Shown here: in pieces, positions 12,672 through 22,654 of the stretch | Layout of the letters: each line of letters opens with the position of its first letter | How positions within the stretch are numbered: position 1 is the first letter of the stretch | Origin: Symbiodinium natans | Lineage: Eukaryota; Sar; Dinophyceae; Suessiales; Symbiodiniaceae | Reading direction: 5' to 3' | Assembly (NCBI GenBank): GCA_905221605.1 | Contig: CAJNDS010002226.1 | Span: 93,501-157,500 of the forward strand | DNA: 64,000 bases | Program-made: the position numbers and the translations under genes | Notes under the pieces: generated by a model | Database searches by the model: none | Seen by the model: the letters and a program-made list of their open reading frames with translations, nothing else | Told to the model about the DNA's origin: nothing

Positions 12672-12781
12672 CTACTCTCTGCTTAAGAAACCCAAAAGAA
12701 CGCTTTAAACATAATCCCTATACTTACCCTTATAAGGAAGAATAGTGTTTATTTTTTAGGGGGCTCTTAAGCAATTAGTAG
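12672..12781. mobile_element. MITE-E copy
   Basis: 110 bp. Left end CTACTCTCTGCTTAAGAAACC, right end GGCTCTTAAGCAATTAGTAG. These are imperfect inverted repeats built around GCTTAAGA. The interior is AT-richer than the surroundings. Confidence 0.75.
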
Positions 12782-12838
12782 CTGCTGCCTCCCTGACCGA
12801 ACCGTTCAATCCACTCGCCCTTACAGGCAGAAGCACTC

Positions 12839-12884
12839 CAACCATACAGCCCTACATGCAGCAACCATACAGCCCTACATGCAG
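12839..12884. repeat. 23-bp perfect tandem duplication
   Basis: The unit beginning CAACCATACAGCCC is present twice in direct succession (12839-12861, 12862-12884). Confidence 0.93.
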
Positions 12885-12904
12885 AACTGCGATGGAAGGC
12901 TAGA

Positions 12905-13166
12905 ACCCGAAGCCCTAACCCTCAAACCCCCTCAACCCCTGAGCCCTTAAACCCTAAAGCCTACAACCCTAAACCTTAAACCCTAAAACCCTTAAACCCT
13001 AAAACCCTAAACCCTAAAACCCTAAAACCCTTAAACCCTAAACCCTAAAAACCTAAACACGAAAACCGCAAAACCCTAAACCCTAAAACCCTAAAACCCT
13101 AAAAGCCTAAAAGCCTAAAACCCTAAAACCCTACAACCCTAAAAACCCTAAAACCCTAAAACCCCT
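12905..13166 (-). repeat. Variant array: AAAACCCT and AAACCCT mixed
   Basis: About 260 bp of CCCTAAA-like units in which an 8-mer with an extra A is common. Steps are irregular and point substitutions are frequent, unlike the clean 7-mer arrays. Confidence 0.9.
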
Positions 13167-13262
13167 CGCACAGTGTCTCAGAAAAAGGCCCGCGCTTGGA
13201 CGAGCGGAGTTCGCGCCTGCAGCTATTGCAGCTAGGGCTCGGTAGGAGAGCACCGTTTGAAT

Positions 13263-13503
13263 GGCTTTAGGGTTTAGGGTTTAGGGTTTAGGGCTTAGGG
13301 CTTAGGGTTTAGGGCCTTAGGGCCTTAGGGCCTTAGGGCCTTAGGGCCTTAGGGCCTTAGGGCCTTAGGGCCTTAGGGCCTTAGGGCCTTAGGGCCTTAG
13401 GGCCTTGGGCCTTGGGTTTAGGGTTTAGGGTTTAGGGTTTAGGGTTTAGGGTTTAGGGTTTAGGGTTTAGGGTTTAGGGTTTAGGGCCTTAGGGTTTAGG
13501 GTT
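13263..13503 (+). repeat. TTTAGGG array with amplified CCTTAGGG 8-mer core
   Basis: TTTAGGG units at both ends flank about eleven copies of the 8-mer CCTTAGGG (roughly 13312-13400). The variant has expanded as a block within a telomeric array. Confidence 0.95.
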
Positions 13504-14218
13504 GAACCTTGCGGACCACATGAGCCCTAAAAAGGTTTATGGTTCGTATACCCAAACAGGGATGATAGTATCGGGTATGTACCTCATTGTGAGGGTTTAT
13601 TTGGACCAAGTCTTGCATCAACGCAAAGGTTGGTAATTCATGATGGGTCTTATAAATGTTTCTTGCGTTAGTGACTTTGGGAGCCTTGGGATCACGCTTC
13701 AAGGGGAGTGCGAAGCTGAAAGCTTCAGACTTCAAGCTTCAGGCGAGACGCGGGGGCGCGAAGCTTCAAGTTTCTGGCTTCAGGCGCTTCAGGCCCATGT
13801 TGGTGGGCAAGCCGCATGAGTCTTCCGAGCTCCGAAGTTTCCGAGCTTCGCCTGAAGCCTAGCAGTCTTGTTCACATGTATGCTGTTTGTATAGCATGTG
13901 CTACGGAGTAACTTCTCCCAACATGCCAGATGTAGGGTTTAGGGATTGGGGTTCAGGATTGAATTCTTGGGGTTTAAGGTTCAGGGGTCATGCTGTAAGA
14001 TATACAGATCTAGCAAACGCAAAAATCTGAGGGTCCCCCATTACCCCCAACACAAGCAGAACTCAATCAAAGTCTCTGCTTCGCAAAGAGCACCCGTAAC
14101 CCGGGTCAAGTCTTTCTATGCGGGTTTTACCCACCCTATACCCTACACCTAAAGCCTACAAGAACCTAGTCCCTGAACCCTGAATATCTATAGAGTTTGA
14201 GGTTCAGGACACCTACGT

Positions 14219-14313
14219 TGTCCAGTAACCTAGGAATAAAATAGGTGCACTTTTCTGCTCCCTGAGGGAGCCTAAGCCCCACAAAAGAAGGGAATAAGAC
14301 TACTGGGTATCCT
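14219..14313. mobile_element. Possible MITE-B copy, diverged
   Basis: GTCCAGTAACCTAGG on the left and GGGAATAAGACTACTGGG on the right resemble MITE-B ends. The interior is poorly conserved. Confidence 0.4.
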
Positions 14314-14989
14314 AGGTGAGGTCCCCAATGCAATCTCAGGGTTTGAGAGAGATTTAAGGGTCCCTTTTTGGTGTCCTTCGCTTGAAGGGTACATAGGACC
14401 CCAAAAGGGGAACCCTGCTATAGAGAGCTACCCATATACCCCTAAACCCTAAACCCTGAACCCCAAAACATCCCAAAACCTTGTATCCATCGCCATCCTG
14501 AAAAGCCACGCCTCGTTTGGCATGGCTGTGGATGAGGAGGGCCTTCCCTTCGCAAATTCAGACATTTGGGTTTTTAGGGTTTTCTAAACCCTTCTGGAGG
14601 TTGCAGGTTTAGGGTTTGGGAGAAAGGCTTCAGGCCTTACGAGTGAGGAAGACCCTCCCCCCCGCAACCCCCACCCCCCGGGTCCCTAAATCGCAAAACA
14701 CGCTAAACAACTCCCGAAACCCCAAATCCCCCAAAGGTTGAGAGTTTAGGGTGTAGGGTTTAGGGTTTAGGGTAGGGAACGTTACAAAACCTGTACTCCT
14801 GCGACCTTTTAGCAGGCGCTCCAAGTTTTCCAGACAGGTTCGGAGATGATCATTAATAATAATATTTATTGCGCTAATCATGGGGCCCTGCTCGTAAGAA
14901 TAAGATTGCTCGGGGCCCTCTGAAACCGGCATCTTCCGAGCACCCCCCCACCACCCCCCTCCCCCCCCACTACTACAAATGATCATTTT

Positions 14990-15376
14990 CTGAGCACGTC
15001 TCCAACATGGAGCTCAGGCCTTTGACCGATCCCGAGATGGTGGAGACGCCCACGGCCGGACAACGCACCAATTTGGAGTTGCGACGCGCAGCGGCCTTCG
15101 AGCCGTGTTATGTAGTCTCGCGGCTGACCTTCGCCCTTGCTCTGTCCTTTCTCTTCTCCCCAGCATTGATTCCAGTCTCCGCCCGAGTGCCAGTCATGGC
15201 CCTTTCCCTTGCCACTGCTTTCCCAGCTTGGCGCTGTCTCCGGCAGATGTCCACCCCTTGGTCGACTTGCTGCTGCCGTAGCCTTTGCCACGCCCCTTGT
15301 TGCTCTTGCGGCTGCTGCCCCGCATGGCCCACGGACGAGGTGACCTATACGCTACTCTTGAGCTTGAAGATGCCAC
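14990..15376 (-). pseudogene. Possible broken Gly/Lys/Gln-rich coding fragment
   Basis: Two overlapping minus-strand frames carry similar low-complexity protein: RKSNKGRGKGYGSSKSTKGW in one and SSGKGKGHDWHSGGDWNQ with GQSKGEGQ in the other. Basic Gly/Lys/Trp/Gln-rich stretches are common in dinoflagellate proteins, and a frame change would join the two. There is no start, stop or splice site that I trust. It may be only a biased simple sequence. Confidence 0.25.
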
Positions 15377-15440
15377 TGTCCTGTAGCGTCAACCCGGCTC
15401 TGTCAGTGGTGTCTGCATGGCATCAGCTCGGGCACATATG

Positions 15441-15570
15441 CGCATGCCCACATCATCTCGGCCCAGCGAAGTTGCGCGGCCGGCGCCGGAGAACTGGACA
15501 ACCAATATAAGCTCGAACTCGGCAATCTGCGGCGCCTTTACAACACGCTGCGTGGTTTCAGCGGACAGCC
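15441..15570. repeat. Dispersed direct repeat, copy 1
   Basis: CGCATGCCCACATCATCTCGG here and CGCATGCCCATATCATCTCGG at 16463 start two segments that also share AGCTCGAA and GCAATCTGCGGCG blocks and an AACGCGCTG-like end. Confidence 0.7.
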
Positions 15571-16169
15571 TTGACTTGAGGCAAACGCCCAACCTGTGCA
15601 AGAGAGCATGTTTGACTCCACGCACGTCACCGCACGATGCCCTGAAATGTTTTGCGCTTCGGGGCTTGCCGCGCCGAGGCTTGTAGCATCGTGATGGTTC
15701 GGTGAGACGATAGGCAGGCGGAGTCAGCTGCATGGCTCAGATTCGATGCACGACTCGCTCGCTAACCAACCTCATCGGAGACAAGCTTGCTCCTTCCCCG
15801 CTACCCTGCCGTCCAGCTATATATAGACGCAGGGCAAGGCGTCGGCCCCTGTCGGCAGGTTCGCGGACACCTCGATCCTCAGCACGACGTGGCCGGCCTC
15901 GCGCGCAGTCCCTCGTTTGTCCGGCTTTCTGAGATGGCGCAAGCAGGCAGGTCCTGTCGATGCTCAAAGACCATATATGCACGCGTCAAGAAACGCTAAC
16001 ACTTTGTAGGGTGCCACAACTCATTCAAGTTCCGGGCGGGGAAAAGGTAGATGCCGCTGTCGAGGTAGTGCAGCTGCGTGCCCTGCCGAGATGCACTTCC
16101 GCTAGACGTGTCGTCTGTGCGCTTGGGTCGCCTAGCTGCTGTAGACGAGGGCAACACCGGAAGTTGTAA

Positions 16170-16470
16170 CGACATTGTCGCCGAAACATCACATGGCGAG
16201 ACCGTCAAAACATTGAAGCAAGCCCCCGGGTAGAGGGGAACGAGATTGTCACGAAACCTCGCACGTCGAGACCGTCGAGACATCGAGCCCCGCCCCAACG
16301 TAGCGGGGAACGAAATTCGCGAAATCCCACGCGTCGAGACCATCGAGACGTCGAGCCCCACCTCAACGTGGAGGGGAACGAAATTGTCACGAAGCCTCGC
16401 GTGGTCAAACCGTTAAAACATTGAAGCTCGCTCCACAGTATACGGGAACGAAACTTTAACGAACGCATGC
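16170..16470 (+). repeat. Tandem repeat of about 70 bp, four diverged units
   Basis: Units are marked by CGAGACCGTC-like starts at 16197, 16267, 16335 and about 16405, and by GGGGAACGAAATTGTCACGAA-like centres. Steps are about 70, 68 and 70 bp. No identical short repeat with variable spacers exists, so it is not a CRISPR array. Confidence 0.85.
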
Positions 16471-16600
16471 CCATATCATCTCGGCCCCCGGCGAAGGAGC
16501 GTGGTGACCCGCTCTGGAGGGCTGACGACTATAGCTCGAAAACTGCAATCTGCGGCGAGCGCGCTCCTCTGCAACGCGCTGTGGTCTGCGCAACATGGTC
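16463..16600. repeat. Dispersed direct repeat, copy 2
   Basis: Partner of 15441-15570, diverged by substitutions and small gaps. The two copies bracket the 70-bp tandem repeat. Confidence 0.7.
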
Positions 16601-16739
16601 GGCTGCCTGCCCTATAATAATCCTGGTACACGGAGTCTGGCACTCTCTCGGGACTGCATGGTTCTGTGAATGAGGGCCCCCAACCGGCTGCTCGTCCTCG
16701 CAAGAATTACACGACTCAGCCGGGTCAGATTGCACGAAC

Positions 16740-17640
16740 CAGTCTTCATTAAAAAGAATTCCTGTGCCTACAAGACTTATTAAATACTAATATTGTGCGG
16801 GATACAAGAATAGTATTGATATTGAGTCTACGGGCCAGTTAATTACTCCTTTAGGCCCGTTCTCTATTATTATTCTCTTCGCAGCCCTTTATTATTCTAT
16901 TGTTATTAGGGGCCGCTATTAATGCACTAAAGGAAAGACAAAAAGGTTAGAAAAATGGCATTATTTATTGAGGCCTTTTCCCCCCATTAATAACAATAAA
17001 AGGCCCACAAAAATGAAGTAAATATAAGGGTCTTTATTGGTATTCTTAATGGTCCCTTTCTTCGCTTGGTTTTCATGCGTCCTTTCACTCCTTATAGAAC
17101 CAACCTCATAAAGACAACTTACGACATCTCCCTCGATGACCAGGATTCTTTGTTACCTTTAGGATTCTCTCCAAGGAGTTCTTTATTAAGGTGTGTTCAC
17201 TGGTGATTGAAGGTTTACGATTAGATTTTTTCGGTGAATGGAATGAATGTATGAACGCGTTCATTTAATTCATGCCCCCCATGCACGCTATATATATATA
17301 TATATATATAATTTGCCCAATAATAATATGGCGTTGGGGCGCAAACGAGGTCTTTTATCGCACCCCCTTAAAAGCCGCAATTATTACGATGTATGGCCCG
17401 TTTATAAACTAGTGACTAGTGCATGAAAGGGCTGTTAATACTAATAACTTGTATGGGCTTTTGGGTTACGTTCACACACTACAATATTATTACAGGCGCG
17501 AGCTTCCCATAATATTATATTGTGTTCTCTTCACACCAAAATATTATAAGGGAGTGAGTAAGCGAAACATGAACGAGTTGTGTATGACGGGCGCATTAAT
17601 TTCAAAAGTCTTTAAAGGGCAAATTTAGGGTGTGCACGAC
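16740..17640. other. AT-rich island
   Basis: About 900 bp much richer in A and T than the rest, with many TTATTATT and TAATAATA words. A partly inverted pair lies at about 16887-16912 (CTATTGTTATTAGGGG) and 16984-17008 (CCATTAATAACAATAAAAGG). A (TA)n run is at 17288-17311. Open frames are short. No organelle gene or tRNA is recognised. Confidence 0.6.
17288..17311. repeat. (TA)n microsatellite
   Basis: About 11-12 TA dinucleotides. Confidence 0.93.
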
Positions 17641-18138
17641 ACGTGAATTCATGTGCTCACTTCGTTCCCTTGTTCGTTCACCTAACCTCCCTAACCTCGC
17701 GGGCACATCACATCCACAAAGCTGATAACAAAGGCTTAGAATGAGCTCACGGGACGGTTTCTATCTCCAGATCGACCGCATGTCTGGGCTAATATTAGCT
17801 CTGGGGATTGAATGGTTACTGCAGCTGGAACTTCATGCTGTTGGTTCACGAGTTGGCCGTCTATTAATGGGCTCTAGGGTAGAGTGTTGAGTGGCAGGAG
17901 TGCACAAGGAGTGATGTAGGGCTTGCCGAGACCTCGGGACTCTATCGCTGCTGTTAGGACTACAGCAGTTTTCGCGTATGCACTTAGACTACAAGATTGG
18001 AGCCTTGATGCAACAAGTAACCCTGCACCTCACAAAAAGGGGCCGTCTAAGACTCTAAGAACCCTTCAGACCTTCAAGCAAGCTCTAAGACTTGAAATCG
18101 CAACAGAGGTTCAATAGGGGTTTAGGGTTTAGGGTTAG

Positions 18139-18246
18139 GGGGGGTGGTTCCGAATTTACGGGTACCTTATTGGGGTCCTTCTTATAAGGGAATGTTACAA
18201 TTCGGGGTATATACTCGTGGTCCCTTATATTCGTGAACCCCCCATT
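18139..18246. mobile_element. MITE-A copy
   Basis: Left GGTTCCGAATTTACGGGTACC, right CCCTTATATTCGTGAACCCCC. The interior CTTATTGGGGTCCTTCTTATA matches other A copies. A short TTTAGGG group abuts its left end. Confidence 0.8.
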
Positions 18247-18421
18247 TGGTTTAAGGTTAGGGGTCTAGGGTAGACAAGTTGCCCGCTGCGGAGGGCAGCA
18301 CTTGCGCTCGGCTTCACAGAGCCACAGGAACGAAACTTGGAGCCAAATGCTGGGGCAGCTCGAAGTCACAAGGGCCCAAGCCAAAAGTCCTGAAAGTCCT
18401 GACCTTCTGCGGCCCTGTGTC

Positions 18422-18536
18422 GGTTTAGGGTTTATAGGGTTTAAAGGGGTTCATAGGGTTTATAGGGTTTGTAGGGTTGATAGGGTTGAGAGGGTTTAAA
18501 GGGTTTATAGGGTTTATTGGGTTGAAAGGGTTTAGC
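18422..18536 (+). repeat. Degenerate GGGTTTATA-type array
   Basis: Units of 8-9 bp such as GGGTTTATA, GGGTTGATA and GGGTTTAAA, about 12 copies. It appears to be a TTTAGGG array that has diverged in length and sequence. Confidence 0.85.
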
Positions 18537-19397
18537 GTATACGGTCTCGCAACATGCATCACAAGCACCCGAAACCCTTAACAATGAGTGGGGCAAGTCG
18601 GCACAAGAAAAACCCTGGACCCAAAAGCCTGCTTTGGGGTTAGCTAAACCCTAAACCCTAAACCTAAAACCAATTGATCAGCTTGATACCCCCCAGAGGC
18701 CCAGAAGTCTTTTGAGATGTGCCCAATACAATTCCCAACTCCAGTCCCATCTACCAATGCCAGCAGCTCTACACACGGACGAGGAACCTGAAAGCGAGCC
18801 TTGTGAAGTTTAGGGCTGAAAGGGTTTAGAGGTTTAGGGCTCAGAGTTTCTTGCGGAGGAGGTTAGGGCGGAAGGGGTTTAGGGTTTCAGAGTTTAGAGT
18901 TTAGTGGTTTAGGAGTTCAGGGCTTCAGGGTTGGGAGTTTGGAGTTTCGGGTTTGGGGGCTTTGGTCGGTGAGTTCGGACAGCGGGTCGGGTCCCTCACC
19001 GAGAAGCTTGGTTCAGCACTTATCAGGTCTGGGATTTGCCTTCGAGGCTCTCTGACATGCAGCTGAAGCGTTTAGGGCTTCGGGTTGAAGGTTTGAAGTT
19101 TCGGGTTCAGGCGGGAAGGTTTAGGGTTTAGGGTGGCATAAGCAAAGAAACTCGGAGAAAGCAACAACGTCATCTTCAGCTACCGTATGTTCAAGACGCA
19201 TCCGACGCAGAGTTTCCACGACAACGTTGTCATCACATAGCTTTATCTTTCGGCGGTCACAACTGCACATACGGGTACGTACTCTTGTCGTGTGTAGATA
19301 GATATTGCTCACAGCCACAATGCTTTTGTGACAGTTGCACGAGCGCGCCGATGAGCACAGAAGCTTTCCTGCTGTACAAGCCGTTCACTGAATCTAA

Positions 19398-19520
19398 GGG
19401 CAGTTCCACGGTCCCTTCATGCGGGCCCTGGACCCCTTGTGTATCCCTTACCCAATACTTCAGAACCCTTTAAACTTTAAAGGGCGATAGGGACCATATT
19501 AAGGGACCATGAAACTACCC
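19398..19520. mobile_element. MITE-D copy
   Basis: Starts GGGCAGTTCCACGGTCCCTT and ends AAGGGACCATGAAACTACCC, a clear inverted pair. It contains AATACTTCAGAACCC, the D interior block. Confidence 0.8.
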
Positions 19521-19928
19521 CTTTAGACTGAACCGGCCGGCTTTGGGAAAGCTAAACTCCTAAACCCCTCGGTGTGGCAGTTGTTGCACCGATGTTGAAT
19601 ACTGATGGAAAGATACCATGGTATAGCGATACAATGATATCAGTACCCCACATGCCGCTTCTCTAAGGGTGCTGATAGTGGACAAGAATAACACAGTCAT
19701 CAATTCTGAAGCATGTCTCGCTTTCTCTTTTTCTTTAACCCTATGCCCTGAACCTTAAAACCCAAACCCTAAACCCTAAACCCTAGCCCTAAACCCGAAA
19801 CCCTAAACCCTAAACCCTAAATCCGCATCTCCTGCCCAATTTCGGGAATGCGCACGCACAAGTCACGAGTGACCCTCTGGGTAGAAAGGAGTCCAGGCAG
19901 CGAGCCGCAAACAGCGAGCCCATTCCCT

Positions 19929-19999
19929 GAGGGTTTAGGGTTTAGGGTTTAGGCCCGGGTTTAGGGTTTAGGGTTTAGGGTTTAGGGTTTAGGGTTTAG
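19929..19999 (+). repeat. TTTAGGG array
   Basis: About nine units with a GCCCGGG interruption after the third. Confidence 0.92.
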
Positions 20000-20252
20000 C
20001 GGGCTGTGTTGACTTGAAAGCTTTTAAGCTTGATCAGGGTTGACATTGCGTAGGGTCGTCTTACGGTCTTACTGTTTTCGGTCTGTGGACCTTGCGCAAG
20101 CTCGCGACATTTTTATCAATCACGTCGGCTGCTTCTTCGGCCTCTTTGACAATGACAACTGCTGCAAGTGCCCTGTTTTGTCAGTATTGTTCGCGTTGTT
20201 GCCGCTGCTTGTAACGGTACGCCTGTCCTGGATTCCTGGTGCTCGGCATGAG

Positions 20253-20356
20253 TTGGGGATGTTCCCCCTTATACTAACAGGACTGTTAGTAGGGAGTAGA
20301 GCAACCCCCAAGCATAATCCCAGCAAGGACTGTTAACGTAAGGGGGAACATCCCAA
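20253..20356. mobile_element. MITE-C copy
   Basis: 104 bp with nearly perfect terminal inverted repeats: TTGGGGATGTTCCCCCTTA on the left and TAAGGGGGAACATCCCAA on the right, continuing as ACTAACAG/CTGTTAACG. The interior is short and shows no open frame. Confidence 0.9.
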
Positions 20357-21196
20357 GTACTTACACACTTTGAGTTGGGCGTCTGCGACTGTGAGATTGC
20401 CGGAAGCAGCTGGAGTTGTGGAGCCGGTACCATAGAAGCCTCCAAAGCCGTAATAGCAGGGTTCTCGAATGCTCGCAAAATTCAGATGTTGATATTGGCA
20501 GCATGCAAATCAAAGCTCAGTTTTCTGGGGTAGAGGTGTTGTGATGATCCAAGAACCCCTGTCCAGGTGGTTTCGAAGCAGTGTCAGTTAGGTCCAGGTA
20601 TTGCATGTTGACGCAAACACTGGTCTGCTTGTCTCTCCGACTTTTGTTTTGCTTGCTTTGGGTATCCCCAAGCCGAGAACGGCAAGCACCATGCAAAAAA
20701 ACACATCGAGACACGTACCTGCAAAATACCGAGCCGTCTCAGCACCAGCACCGCTGCTGCTGATTACTTTACGACATCGTTGTAGTTGACACGAGATCTA
20801 AATCCTCAACCCTAGCCCCACCACTTCGGCAACCCTTGTGGTGCTAAGATCCCATTAGGTTGTCATGTCGCCTTGTGCTTCGGTTTTGGGAGTAGGCTTG
20901 TGATTTCAAGGTGTCTGGGGTTGCAGCTTGCGGTTCGGCAAAGCTACGGCGGTTTCGGGTTTAGGTTGAGGGTCCATGAACTTAGAACAGTCCTTCAAAC
21001 ACACCTAGAAGACCTCATTGTGTCAGCATGATCTTGCCTTTTATCCACGTCACTGCCTGTATTTCTTGTGTTTCTACTAGTATCACTGGCGAATCACTGG
21101 TAGCTGCACTGCGAAAAACTGCTGTTTGTCTATGAACATTGCTATTTCTATTGCACGTACTATTATACGATTGCTTTTGTGCTATCACTCTTACTC

Positions 21197-21308
21197 TTGG
21201 TAGCCCAGTAACCACATTATGATAAGGGCACCCTTTTTGGGCTGGTTATTTTATAAAGGAACCCATAAACAAAACAAAAAGGGTGCAGGGTACCACTGGG
21301 CTACCAAG
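21197..21308. mobile_element. MITE-B copy, reference for the family
   Basis: 112 bp. Starts TTGGTAGCCCAGTAACCAC, ends GGTACCACTGGGCTACCAA, with a 13-bp perfect inverted terminal pair. The interior has a second inverted pair around GGGCACCCTTTTTGGGCTGG and CAAAAAGGGTGC. Confidence 0.92.
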
Positions 21309-21418
21309 TACTATTCTTGTGATGGTAACTGCGATAAACACCCGAAGATGCTCTGGTCAAAGTCTCCCCTCGCACATTTGCAGGCAAGCGACGCCTTGCC
21401 TTGGACAGAACGGGCTTC

Positions 21419-21472
21419 GCGTTTGGGGTTTGGGGTTTGGGGTTTGGGGTTTAGGGTTTACGGTTTAGGGTT
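21419..21472 (+). repeat. TTTGGGG to TTTAGGG array
   Basis: Four TTTGGGG units followed by about three TTTAGGG-type units. Confidence 0.92.
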
Positions 21473-22510
21473 GCAGGAATGCTGCTGAATACGAGCAGGA
21501 CAGCAGAACCTTGCTGCTGATCTCAAGAAGCTGGGGCACTGAAAGAGGGAGTCAAAGACAGATGCCGTAGCCTCAAGAGCCACCCGCACACAGGAAGTAA
21601 ATGGCGCCCCTTCCTTGGCCCTAAACCCTAAACCCTAAACCAAAAAACCCTAAACCCTAAACCCTAAACCCTAAACCCTAAACCCTTACTTTGGAGAAGC
21701 CTTGTGCCCTGAACTCCCAGAACTCCAAGCCTGCCAGCTGGAGACTCGGACACCGGAAGCCCGATGCCCCCCTTACAAAACACCGCCCGCGCCACCCGAG
21801 GAGGTTCTGTGGCGGGCTGACTTTGCGGGATTTAGGGTTTAGGGTTTAGGGTTTAGGGTTTAGGGTTTAGGGGTTTTGGGTTGGAGTTCAGGTCTACATC
21901 TACATGTTGAGTTTCTTTTGGGGGGGTTGGTGGGGGTGGAGGGAATCACCCTAGGCAGCCAAGGCTTGCGTGGATGAGGACATTCTGCCTGCATGTTGTC
22001 TGTTGCATTAAACTTCTGATCAAGAAGCCTAACATTTGGGGTTTAGGGTTTTGGGTTTAGGGTTTAGGGTTTAGGGTTTAGGGAACATGTACCGCTCAAA
22101 AATCCTTTAGCGGCAAAGGCAACCGCGATAGACCAGTACTGGACCATCACAAAAAACGTGGCCCTTGACCCTACACAACCAAGCCCGAAACCTTAAACCC
22201 GAAACCCTAAACCCCAAACCCTAAACCCTAAACCCTAAACGCCTGCCAAAAGGCTCTTGAAGGGGTGGAACGCAACAAAGTTACCTTCAGCAGCATGGGG
22301 TTCAACATTCAGAGGGCTCAGGGCCTGATGGTCGGGGGCTTTTAGGGTTTAGGGTTTGGGGTTTAGGGCTAAGGGATTAGGGTCTAGGGTTTGGGGTTCA
22401 GGGCTTAGGGTTTAGGGTTTAGGGCTTAGAATCTTCGGCCCTAATCCCGAATCCGCCGCAGCGCAGCTCCAGATCCTTGGCTATTTTTGGGCTCAATCCC
22501 CTCCTATCTG

Positions 22511-22615
22511 GGGTTGGTTAAGGGGGCCCTATAAAACTTGAAATTCTTATGGCTTTTCAAGGAATATGTAGGGGACCAAGGGTACTGAAATTAAGAATTA
22601 TGTTCAAACCTACCC
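22511..22615. mobile_element. MITE-F copy
   Basis: Shares GGGGGCCCTATAAAA and AATTATGTTCAAACCTACCC with 26252-26311. The right end CAAACCTACCC is the inverse of GTAGGTTTG at 26252. The left end here is decayed. Confidence 0.6.
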
Positions 22616-22629
22616 CTGCTAAGACTACA

Positions 22630-22654
22630 CCCCCCCCCCCCCCCCCCCCCCCCC
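22630..22654 (+). repeat. C25 homopolymer
   Basis: Uninterrupted C run just downstream of a MITE-F copy. Confidence 0.9.

Larger units (their letters stand above)
7913..14980. other. Gene-free mosaic
   Basis: No gene could be supported. It contains many TTTAGGG-type groups (8408-8475, 9820-9836, 10563-10602, 10717-10783, 11909-11945, 12261-12308, 12487-12563, 12905-13166, 13263-13503), a trinucleotide microsatellite (8816-8960), a C28 run (11279-11306), and MITE copies of types A (9171), B (14219), D (12309) and E (12672). Stretches between them, such as 13504-13920, are unique and unassigned. Confidence 0.6.
14990..16740. other. Unique block of different composition, no proven gene
   Basis: This 1.7 kb block has no TTTAGGG units and no MITE copy, with GC-rich, CpG-rich text. 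It contains a Gly/Lys-rich reading on the minus strand (14990-15376), a 70-bp tandem repeat (16170-16470) and two related segments (15441-15570 and 16463-16600). It could be the edge of a gene, a pseudogene or an older transposon. No domain is recognised. Confidence 0.5.

Noticed and set aside
16170-16470. CRISPR-like array
   Set aside because: Units are about 70 bp, diverged along their whole length, and lack constant repeats with unique spacers. The context is eukaryotic.
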